This document shows, piece after piece, positions 1-7,134 of a stretch of 14,481 bases of DNA. Numbering within the stretch: position 1 is the stretch's first letter; every line of letters starts with the position of its first letter. The notes beneath the pieces are model-generated. The model made no database searches. It saw only the letters and a program-made list of their open reading frames with translations, and had not been told where the DNA came from. Source of the DNA: Bacillota bacterium (GTDB lineage Bacteria; Bacillota; Clostridia; Christensenellales; CAG-138); NCBI GenBank assembly GCA_023426265.1, contig JAFABA010000036.1, positions 1 through 14,481 on the forward strand, given 5' to 3'. The position numbers and the translations under genes were made by a program.

Positions 1-2
1 CC

Positions 3-788
3 AACATCATTACGCTGTGGAACAGCTTCCACGGCCGCACGATCACCACGCTTTCCGCCACGGGGCAGGAAAGCTTCCACAAGGATTTTGGCCCGTTTAC
101 GCCGGGGTTTGTGCATGTAGCGGCAAACGATATCGACGCCATGAAGCTGGCGTTGGAGGCGGACGACGTCGCCGCCGTGATGATGGAACTCATTCAGGGC
201 GAGGGCGGCGTGAACGTGCTGGACCCGGAGTATGTGCGCGAGGTCGCGGCGATTTGCGAAAAGCGGGACGTGCTGCTGGTGATCGACGAAGTGCAGACGG
301 GCAACGGCCGCACGGGCGAGCTGTACTGCTATATGCATTACGGCATCAAGCTGGATATCGTCTCCACGGCTAAGGGCCTGGCGGGGGGCTTGCCCATGGG
401 CGCCACGCTGTTCGGGGAAAAGACCATGTTTACGCTGACTACTGGCAGCCACGGCTCCACGTTCGGCGGCAACCCGGTGTGCGCGGCAGGCGCGATATCC
501 GTCATCTCCCGACTCACCGACGGACTGATGCAGGAAGTGCAGGAAAAGAGCGCATACATCAAGGAAACGCTCGGTTCATTAAAAGGTGTCGTTTCCGTCA
601 GCGGCCTGGGCCTGATGCTGGGTGTAGAAACGGAGCGGCCCGCCAAGGACATTTTGCTTGGTTGTTTATCCCGCGGGGTGATCGTGCTGACCGCAAAGAA
701 TAAGATCCGGCTTTTGCCGCCGCTTAATATCCCGACGCCGCTGCTCAAGGAAGCCATCGCCATATTGAAGGAGGAAATCGAACAATGA
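3..788 (+). CDS. argD: Acetylornithine aminotransferase, 5'-truncated by the window edge
   Basis: PLP-dependent class III aminotransferase that converts N-acetylglutamate semialdehyde to N-acetylornithine in cytoplasmic arginine synthesis. The frame is open from base 3 back through the window edge, so 261 C-terminal residues of a protein normally ~390-400 long are visible; the real start lies outside. The fragment begins with the NSFHGRT motif. It continues with ELIQGEGGV, the PLP-ring aspartate in VIDEVQTG, and the Schiff-base lysine in STAKGLAGG (codon 372-374). The GSTFGGNP phosphate-contact loop follows, and an ArgD-like C-terminus (RLLPPLNIP) ends it. The stop overlaps the argF start by four bases (ATGA), which implies translational coupling. 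Other class III transaminases (ornithine, GABA) share these motifs; the argF neighbour decides for ArgD. Confidence 0.93.
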   Translation, partial: NIITLWNSFHGRTITTLSATGQESFHKDFGPFTPGFVHVAANDIDAMKLALEADDVAAVMMELIQGEGGVNVLDPEYVREVAAICEKRDVLLVIDEVQTGNGRTGELYCYMHYGIKLDIVSTAKGLAGGLPMGATLFGEKTMFTLTTGSHGSTFGGNPVCAAGAISVISRLTDGLMQEVQEKSAYIKETLGSLKGVVSVSGLGLMLGVETERPAKDILLGCLSRGVIVLTAKNKIRLLPPLNIPTPLLKEAIAILKEEIEQ

Positions 789-1696
789 AGCATTTGCTCA
801 AACTCGCCGACCTGACCCCGCAGGAAATAACGGATATTTTAAACCTTGCCGACCAGTTGAAGTACGACAGCAAGAACGGCATCGTCCACCACTACCTTGC
901 GGGCAAGACATTGGGCATGATATTCCAGAAATCCTCCACGCGCACGCGCGTTTCCTTTGAGGTAGGCATGTACCAGCTGGGCGGAAGCGCCCTGTTCCTT
1001 TCCGCGAACGATTTGCAGATTGGCCGTGGCGAGCCCGTGCAGGATACGGCGAGGGTGCTTTCCCGGTATCTCGACGGCATCATGATCCGCACGTACAGGC
1101 AGCAGGAAGTGGAAGATTTGGCGAAGTACGGCTCCATCCCCATTATCAACGGCCTCACTGATTACGCACACCCCTGCCAGGTGCTTGCGGACCTGATGAC
1201 GGTGCGCGAATACAAGGGCACGTTCAAGGGCCTGAAAATGGCATTCATCGGCGACGGCAACAACATGGCGAATTCCCTCATCGTGGGCGGCATCAAAATG
1301 GGCATGGAGGTGGCCGTCGCCTGCCCGGAAGACTACCAGCCCGATACAGACATCATGAAATGGGCGAAAGCGAACGGCATGTTCACCTGCACCACGGATG
1401 TGCTCGCCGCAGCGAAGGACGCCGATGTGCTCTATACCGATGTCTGGGCCTCCATGGGTCAGGAGGGCGAGGCAGAAAAACGCAAGGCGGCGTTTGCCGG
1501 CTACCAAATCAACGACGCAGTGATGGGAGCGGCAAAACCCGACGCCATTGTGCTCCACTGCCTCCCGGCGCACCGGGAAGAGGAGATCACTACGAAAGTA
1601 TTTGAGGCCCACGCTAGTGAGATATTCGACGAGGCGGAAAACCGCCTGCATGCGCAAAAAGCCGTGCTCGTCAAGCTCCTTGGGAAAGCGGAGTAA
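785..1696 (+). CDS. argF: Ornithine carbamoyltransferase
   Basis: Transfers the carbamoyl group from carbamoyl phosphate to ornithine, making citrulline in the arginine pathway; a cytoplasmic trimer in this family. The 303-residue length is typical. The carbamoyl phosphate loop STRTR is at residues 51-55, HPCQ at 129-132, the ornithine-loop motif SMG at 223-225, and the HCLPAHR motif near 258-264. The SMG and HCLP motifs argue for ornithine rather than aspartate or putrescine as acceptor. The ATG overlaps the argD stop, and an AAGGAGG ribosome site lies inside argD at 768-774, 10 bases upstream. A hairpin follows the gene, so argF may close the upstream arg operon or be only partly coupled to carAB, whose product is its substrate. 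Confidence 0.96.
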   Translation: MKHLLKLADLTPQEITDILNLADQLKYDSKNGIVHHYLAGKTLGMIFQKSSTRTRVSFEVGMYQLGGSALFLSANDLQIGRGEPVQDTARVLSRYLDGIMIRTYRQQEVEDLAKYGSIPIINGLTDYAHPCQVLADLMTVREYKGTFKGLKMAFIGDGNNMANSLIVGGIKMGMEVAVACPEDYQPDTDIMKWAKANGMFTCTTDVLAAAKDADVLYTDVWASMGQEGEAEKRKAAFAGYQINDAVMGAAKPDAIVLHCLPAHREEEITTKVFEAHASEIFDEAENRLHAQKAVLVKLLGKAE

Positions 1697-1713
1697 CGGC
1701 CATGAAGATATTA

Positions 1714-1753
1714 AAAAGCGGAACGGGAAACATTTCCCGCTCCGCTTTTCTTT
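1714..1753 (+). terminator. Intrinsic terminator or attenuator between argF and carA
   Basis: Two 14-base arms (about 1717-1730 and 1733-1746) pair around a very short loop, with a single A-C mismatch, and are followed by TTTTCTTT. On the minus strand the mismatch becomes a G-U wobble. It starts 17 bases after the argF stop, so it should end or reduce transcription before carA. Confidence 0.8.
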
Positions 1754-1766
1754 ACCCTTAAAAATA

Positions 1767-1797
1767 TTGCGCGCCTATAAAAATGATTTTTTAGATA
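1767..1797 (+). promoter_or_regulatory. Possible carA promoter with AT-rich dyad
   Basis: Downstream of the argF hairpin the DNA becomes AT-rich. A TTGCGC hexamer (1767-1772) is followed 18-19 bases later by TTAGAT/TAGATA, a weak promoter match. Between them an imperfect dyad, TAAAAAT-g-ATTTTTTA, spans 1778-1793. Its position and composition would suit an arginine-repressor type operator, but the match to a defined ArgR/AhrC box is not clear. The assignment rests on position and is tentative. Confidence 0.35.
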
Positions 1798-1822
1798 GAT
1801 AAGATTGGAAAAGGAGGACCAC

Positions 1823-2902
1823 ATGCAGACTGCAACCCTTGTGTTATCCAACGGCCAGACGTTTGAGGGAAAACGCTTTGGCGCACTAAGCTCCCCCACC
1901 GGCGAGCTGGTGTTCACCACCGGCATGTGCGGCTATGTGGAAACGCTCAGCGACCCGAGCTATTACGGGCAGATCGTGCTGCAGACGTTCCCATTGATCG
2001 GCAACTACGGCATGATCCCGTCGGATATGGAAAGCCGCAAAAGCTTTGTGACCGCCTATATCGTGCGGGAATGGTGCGAGGAGCCTTCTAATTTCCGCGC
2101 GGGCGGCACGGTGGACGCGTTTTTGAAAGAGCAGGGTATTCCCGGGCTCTATGGCGTGGATACGCGGGAAATCACAAAAATCATCCGCGAAACCGGCGTG
2201 ATGAACGCCCGCATCGTGGACGAGGTGACAAAAGAGAGCTTTGCCGGGCTTTCGGACTTTACGATTGAAAACGCCGTCGCCTCCGTCAGCGGCACCGGCC
2301 CGCGGCTCTACCCTGCCGCGGGAGAAAAGCGCTACCGCGTGGCGCTTTTAGATTGCGGATTGAAACGCAACATCATTCGGGAACTATGCAAACGGGGCTG
2401 CGAAGTGCTGGTGCTGCCCTACGATACGGCCGCGGAAACGCTGCTTTCCCACAGACCGGACGGCGTGATGTTAAGTAATGGCCCCGGCGACCCCGCGGAA
2501 AATGTGGGCGTCATCCGCGAAATCAAAAAGCTGCTGGGCCGCGTGCCGATATTCGGCATCTGCCTGGGGCACCAGCTATTGGCGCTTGCAAGCGGCGGCA
2601 AGACCGAAAAGCTCAAGTACGGCCACCGCGGCGCAAACCAGCCCGTGCGGGATGTGGAAACGGGCCGGGTGTACATCACCAGCCAGAACCATGGCTACGC
2701 CGTGATCAGCGAAAGCCTTGCGCGCTGCGGGGCGAAGCTCCGTATGCACAACGCCAACGACCTGACCTGCGAGGGCGTGGATTACCCGGAGATCCGGGCG
2801 TTCTCCGTGCAGTTTCACCCGGAGGCCTGCGCAGGCCCACAGGATACGGGGTTTCTGTTCGACCGCTTCTTTGACCTGATGGGAGGGAAAGTATGCCTTT
2901 AA
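1823..2902 (+). CDS. carA: Carbamoyl phosphate synthase small (glutaminase) subunit
   Basis: Hydrolyses glutamine and passes ammonia to CarB for carbamoyl phosphate synthesis, feeding arginine and pyrimidine pathways. I place the start at ATG 1823 because AAGGAGG (1811-1817) sits five bases upstream; a TTG at 1805 in the same frame precedes that site and is not credible. The protein is then 359 residues, normal for CarA. The N-terminal CarA domain (about 1-130) has the typical segment GELVFTTGMCGYVETLSDPS. The C-terminal class I glutaminase carries the nucleophile C247 in FGICLGHQ and the H332/E334 pair in QFHPEA. It overlaps carB by 10 bases, so the subunits are probably translated in a coupled way. 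Confidence 0.96.
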   Translation: MQTATLVLSNGQTFEGKRFGALSSPTGELVFTTGMCGYVETLSDPSYYGQIVLQTFPLIGNYGMIPSDMESRKSFVTAYIVREWCEEPSNFRAGGTVDAFLKEQGIPGLYGVDTREITKIIRETGVMNARIVDEVTKESFAGLSDFTIENAVASVSGTGPRLYPAAGEKRYRVALLDCGLKRNIIRELCKRGCEVLVLPYDTAAETLLSHRPDGVMLSNGPGDPAENVGVIREIKKLLGRVPIFGICLGHQLLALASGGKTEKLKYGHRGANQPVRDVETGRVYITSQNHGYAVISESLARCGAKLRMHNANDLTCEGVDYPEIRAFSVQFHPEACAGPQDTGFLFDRFFDLMGGKVCL

Positions 2903-5900
2903 ATCAAAGCATCAAAAAAGTGCTGATGATCGGCTCGGGGCCGATCGTGATCGGCCAGGCGGCCGAGTTCGATTACGCGGGCGCGCAAGCGTGCAGTGTG
3001 CTGAAGGACGCGGGCGTGAACGTGACGCTCGTCAACTCCAACCCCGCCACCATCATGACGGACAAGACCCTGGCAGACGAAATCTATTTGGAGCCGCTCA
3101 CCGTCACCACGCTAAAGCGCATCATCGAAAAGGAGCGTCCTGACAGCCTTTTGGCCTCTTTGGGCGGGCAGACTGGACTCACGCTTGCCATGCAGCTCCA
3201 CAAGGAAGGGTATTTAGACCGCATGGGCGTAAAACTGCTGGGCACCAATGCGGAGGCGATAGACAAAGCGGAGGACAGGCAGCTCTTTAAAGATACGATG
3301 CAAAGTATCGGCCAGCCGGTCATCCCTTCCGAAATCGCAAACGATGTCGATACCGCGCTTGCAATCGCCGCGCGCATTGCCTACCCCGTCATCATACGCC
3401 CGGCGTTTACGCTGGGGGGCGCGGGCGGCGGTGTGGCCTATGCGGAGGAGGAATTAAAAGCTATCGCCGCGAACGGCCTGCTGCTCTCCCCCATCACGCA
3501 AATATTGGTGGAGAAATACATCTACGGCTGGAAGGAAATCGAGTTTGAGATCATGCGGGACGGCAACGACAACTGCATCGCCGTCTGCTCCATGGAGAAT
3601 TTCGACCCGGTGGGCGTGCATACGGGGGACAGCATCGTTATCGCCCCCGCCGTCACGCTTTCGGATAAGGAATTCCAGATGCTGCGGAGCGCGTCGCTTT
3701 CCATTATCCGGGCGCTGAAAATCGAGGGCGGCTGCAACTGCCAGTTCGCCCTGAATCCAAACAGCTTTGAGTACGCGGTGATAGAGGTCAACCCCCGCGT
3801 GTCGCGTTCCTCGGCTTTAGCGAGCAAGGCGACGGGCTACCCGATCGCCAAGGTGGCGACGAAGATCGCATTGGGGTATACGCTCGACGAAATTCAGAAC
3901 GATATCACGGGCAAGACATGCGCCTGCTTTGAACCCACGCTCGATTACGTGGTATTGAAAGTCCCCAAATGGCCGTTCGATAAGTTCGTGCACGCCAGCC
4001 GCCGCTTGGGCACTCAGATGAAGGCCACCGGCGAGGTCATGGCGATTGCGCCCTCTTTTGAAATGGCGATCATGAAGGCGGTGCGCGGTGCGGAGATTTC
4101 GCTGGATACGCTCAACCTCCCAAGCTTAGCCGGGACGGATATCCGGGCGCGGCTCAAGATTGCGGACGATCAACGCCTGTTCACCGTGTTCGCTGCGCTC
4201 AAAGAAAACGTTCCGGTCGATGAGATATTCGAGGTCACGAAGATAGACCGCTGGTTCCTATACAAGCTCAAAAAGCTCGCGGATTTTGAGCTTGCCGCAG
4301 CGGGAAAACCGCTCGATGCGGAAACGTACCTTGCCGCTAAGCGGCTCGGGTACACAGACAAGGCGCTCTTAAGACTCACGGGCCATCCGCTGCCGCCGCA
4401 CCGGGACGCGGTATACAAAATGGTGGATACCTGCGGCGCGGAGTTTGACGCGAAGACGCCCTACTTTTATTCCACCTATGACGATACGTGCGAATCCCGC
4501 GCCCTTCCGCGCACAGGAAAGCCGCGCATCATCGTGCTGGGGTCGGGTCCCATCCGCATCGGCCAGGGGATAGAGTTCGACTACTCCTCCGTCCACTGCG
4601 TGCGCACGCTGCGCGCTTTGGGCTACGAGGTGACGCTCATCAACAACAACCCGGAAACCGTATCCACGGACTTTTCCACCGCCGACCGGCTCTATTTTGA
4701 GCCGCTCACAGAGGAGGACGTGCTGCATGTCATTGAAGTGGAGCAGCCCATCGGCGTGGTCGTGGCGTTCGGCGGGCAGACGGCCATCAAGCTGACGCGC
4801 TTTCTTTCCGAGCGGAATATTTCCATATTGGGCACAAGCGCTGAAAGCATTGACACCGCCGAGGACCGCGAGCGGTTTGACGCGCTATTGGAGCGCTTCG
4901 GGTTCAAGCGCCCGGCGGGCATCGGCGTCACCACCATGGAGGAGGCGCTCTCCGCGGCGGAGCGGCTAGGCTACCCCGTGCTGGTGCGGCCTTCCTATGT
5001 CATCGGCGGGCAGAACATGACGATTGCCTACGCGGAGGAGGACGTGCGCGCGTACATGTCCATTATATTGGCGCAGGGCATCGACAACCCGGTGCTGGTG
5101 GACAAATACATGATGGGCACGGAGCTGGAGGTGGACGTCATTTCGGATGGGCGCGACGTGCTGATCCCCGGCATCATGCAGCACATCGAGCGTGCGGGCG
5201 TGCACTCCGGCGACTCCATCGCGGTGTACCCGCCCTACAATGTAAGCGATACGATGCTTGCGACAATCATAGACTGCTCGGAAAAGCTCGCGCTCGCTTT
5301 AGGCACCAAGGGGCTTGTGAACATCCAGTACCTCATTTACCACAACGAGCTGTACGTGATAGAGGTCAACCCCCGCGCTTCCCGCACCATCCCCTACATC
5401 AGCAAGGTGACGGGCGTGCCTATGGTGGAGCTTGCGACCAAGGTGATGGTGGATCACCGTCTAAAGGACCTCGGCTACGGCATGGGGCTCTATAAAACCC
5501 CGCCGTATGTGGCCGTCAAAGTACCGGTGTTCTCGTTTGAGAAGCTCAGCGACGTAAACGCCGCATTGGGGCCGGAAATGAAATCCACCGGCGAGGTGCT
5601 GGGCGTGGGCAAGACGCTGGAGGAGGCGCTTTACAAGGGGCTGCTTTCCGCGGGCTTCCGCATCCCCTCCTCCGCCTATGAGCGGCGCGGCGGCGTGTTT
5701 ATCAGCATGAACAAGCAGGACCGGTTTGAGATATTGCCGCTTGCAAAGACGCTCAACGACCTTTCCATGCAGCTCTACGCCACGCCCGGCACGGCGCGGG
5801 ATATCGAGCGCCTGGGCATTGACGTGGAGCGCGTGAACCCGCTCTGCGTGGATAACGGCATACTGGAGCTATTGGAAAGCGGAAAGCTCAGCTACATCGT

Positions 5901-6927
5901 GTTTACCGGAAACGGCGAAAAAGCGGAGGTACAGGATTATATCCGCCTGCACCGGCGCGCGCTGCAGCTTGGGGTGGCGGTCTTAACCTCGCTCGATACC
6001 GCGAACGCGCTTGCCTCCATCATCGCGAGCCGCTTCAACGAGCGCAATACCGAGCTTGTGGATATCAACCACCTGCGCGCTTCCCGGCAGAAGCTGCATT
6101 TTTACAAGATGCAGGGTACCGGCAACGACTGCATCGTGCTGGACAATCGGGACAACGCGCTCGCCTGCCCGGAATCGCTCGCCATACGGCATGCCGACCG
6201 GCATTTCGGCATCGGCGGCGAAGGACTGACGCTGATTGAACCCTCCGCCGTGGCGGACGCGAAGATCCGCATGTTCAACCAGGACGGCAGCGAAGGCAAA
6301 ATGGCGGGCAACTCCATCCGCTGCGTGGGGAAGCTTTTATACGACCAGGGTATTGTAAAAAAGGACCGCCTGTCCATCGAAACGCCTGGCGGCGTCCGAC
6401 AGCTAAAGCTGTACCTGTTCGATGGGAAGGTGCGTTCCGTGGAGGTGGATATGGGCAAGGCCTCCCTCCATCCCAGCGATATCCCGGCGCTGTTCCCCGG
6501 GGAGCGGGTGGTGGACGCACCCTTCTATGTGGCGGATAAGACGTGGAACATTACTCTCGTAAACGTGGGCAACCCACATTGCGTGGTGTTCTGCGAGCGG
6601 GTGGACGCAATCGATATCAACCGCGTCGGCCCCCAGTTTGAGCACGCGTCCCCGTTCCCCGAGCGCATCAATACCGAGTTTGTACGGGTGGTGAACCGCC
6701 GCACGCTCAAAATGCGCGTGTGGGAGCGCGGCAACGGCGAAACCTGGGCCTGTGGCACCGGCGCCTGCGCCGCGGTTGTGGCGGCGGTGGAAAACGGATA
6801 TTGCGAAAAAGACGCCGATGTCACCGTAAAGCTTGCAGGCGGCGACCTTGTGGTGAAATATACCGGGGAAGCGGTATATTTGACTGGCAACGCGAATCTG
6901 GTATATGAAGGGGACGTGGAATACTAA
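2893..6927 (+). CDS. carB: Carbamoyl phosphate synthase large subunit fused to diaminopimelate epimerase domain
   Basis: CarB makes carbamoyl phosphate from bicarbonate, ammonia supplied by CarA, and two ATP. The first CarB half starts at GSGPIVIGQAAEFDYAG (near residue 14) and has an ATP-grasp domain and an oligomerisation region. The second half repeats from GSGPIRIGQGIEFDYSS (near residue 547), again with ATP-grasp. A methylglyoxal-synthase-like allosteric domain covers about 930-1060. Usual CarB proteins end here at ~1060-1080 residues. This frame runs on for ~280 more codons into a full DapF fold (separate entry), with only a 5-6 residue linker and no stop. The start ATG overlaps carA and has GGAGGG just upstream. 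A plus-strand terminator follows at 7003-7034. Identity of the CarB part is very secure; the fusion is read directly from the open frame. Confidence 0.96.
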   Translation: MPLNQSIKKVLMIGSGPIVIGQAAEFDYAGAQACSVLKDAGVNVTLVNSNPATIMTDKTLADEIYLEPLTVTTLKRIIEKERPDSLLASLGGQTGLTLAMQLHKEGYLDRMGVKLLGTNAEAIDKAEDRQLFKDTMQSIGQPVIPSEIANDVDTALAIAARIAYPVIIRPAFTLGGAGGGVAYAEEELKAIAANGLLLSPITQILVEKYIYGWKEIEFEIMRDGNDNCIAVCSMENFDPVGVHTGDSIVIAPAVTLSDKEFQMLRSASLSIIRALKIEGGCNCQFALNPNSFEYAVIEVNPRVSRSSALASKATGYPIAKVATKIALGYTLDEIQNDITGKTCACFEPTLDYVVLKVPKWPFDKFVHASRRLGTQMKATGEVMAIAPSFEMAIMKAVRGAEISLDTLNLPSLAGTDIRARLKIADDQRLFTVFAALKENVPVDEIFEVTKIDRWFLYKLKKLADFELAAAGKPLDAETYLAAKRLGYTDKALLRLTGHPLPPHRDAVYKMVDTCGAEFDAKTPYFYSTYDDTCESRALPRTGKPRIIVLGSGPIRIGQGIEFDYSSVHCVRTLRALGYEVTLINNNPETVSTDFSTADRLYFEPLTEEDVLHVIEVEQPIGVVVAFGGQTAIKLTRFLSERNISILGTSAESIDTAEDRERFDALLERFGFKRPAGIGVTTMEEALSAAERLGYPVLVRPSYVIGGQNMTIAYAEEDVRAYMSIILAQGIDNPVLVDKYMMGTELEVDVISDGRDVLIPGIMQHIERAGVHSGDSIAVYPPYNVSDTMLATIIDCSEKLALALGTKGLVNIQYLIYHNELYVIEVNPRASRTIPYISKVTGVPMVELATKVMVDHRLKDLGYGMGLYKTPPYVAVKVPVFSFEKLSDVNAALGPEMKSTGEVLGVGKTLEEALYKGLLSAGFRIPSSAYERRGGVFISMNKQDRFEILPLAKTLNDLSMQLYATPGTARDIERLGIDVERVNPLCVDNGILELLESGKLSYIVFTGNGEKAEVQDYIRLHRRALQLGVAVLTSLDTANALASIIASRFNERNTELVDINHLRASRQKLHFYKMQGTGNDCIVLDNRDNALACPESLAIRHADRHFGIGGEGLTLIEPSAVADAKIRMFNQDGSEGKMAGNSIRCVGKLLYDQGIVKKDRLSIETPGGVRQLKLYLFDGKVRSVEVDMGKASLHPSDIPALFPGERVVDAPFYVADKTWNITLVNVGNPHCVVFCERVDAIDINRVGPQFEHASPFPERINTEFVRVVNRRTLKMRVWERGNGETWACGTGACAAVVAAVENGYCEKDADVTVKLAGGDLVVKYTGEAVYLTGNANLVYEGDVEY
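6091..6924 (+). other. dapF: DapF-like domain at the C-terminus of CarB (residues 1067-1344)
   Basis: DapF interconverts LL- and meso-diaminopimelate, the last step before lysine and the peptidoglycan cross-linking residue. It uses two cysteines as opposed acid/base. This domain is ~278 residues, the length of a free DapF. Visible family features are GTGND (N1078), MFNQDGSEG, GNSIRC (1139-1144), the substrate asparagine in VGNPHCV, PERINTEFV, WERGNGE (E1278, R1279), and the second cysteine motif ACGTGACAA with C1287. The first catalytic cysteine, normally in CGNG.RC, is alanine (A1138, codon GCG at 6304-6306). The family's S/A-D-Q/G after GIG is G-E-G here. Leu1068 (CTG) sits where a free DapF has its initiator Met; the first ATG (6109) would delete the first strand, and no ribosome site precedes either. 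Confidence 0.9.
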
Positions 6928-6930
6928 TAT

Positions 6931-6970
6931 ATAAAAACCTGCCCAAAGAGGCCAGCGACCTCTTCAGGTT
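6931..6970 (-). terminator. Terminator for the minus-strand gene, inside the carB 3' region
   Basis: AACCTG...AAGAGG pairs with CCTCTT...CAGGTT (6936-6970), with a four-base one-sided bulge. On the minus strand the hairpin is followed by a run of five T, then ATATA. On the plus strand no T-run follows. It therefore fits termination of leftward transcription from the 7135-8136 gene. Confidence 0.7.
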
Positions 6971-7002
6971 CACTAACAAAATTGATTGCCATATAACAAA
7001 AT

Positions 7003-7034
7003 GGGCCACCAGCGTTATGCGGTCGGCCTTTTTG
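7003..7034 (+). terminator. Terminator of the carA-carB-dapF unit
   Basis: GGCC-ACC pairs with GGT-C-GGCC (one bulged C) around an inner GC/GC pair and a short loop, followed directly by TTTTT on the plus strand (7029-7033). It lies 75 bases after the carB stop and beyond the minus-strand terminator, so the two convergent transcripts overlap. Confidence 0.72.
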
Positions 7035-7134
7035 TAGCGATATAATTTTTAAAAGGCGACCGTAAGCGCGGGCTTATGCGATACCGAAGCCAGATTTTTA
7101 TAAATTCATATTAACTTCCCGTTTTGATTATACA

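Noticed and set aside
839..1657. 272-codon open frame antisense to argF
   Set aside because: It mirrors argF in a GC-rich gene, has no ribosome site, and its translation is arginine/histidine-rich without a recognisable domain.
1805..1822. Upstream TTG extension of carA
   Set aside because: The AAGGAGG ribosome site lies inside this extension and serves ATG 1823; the extra residues are not part of the usual CarA N-terminus.
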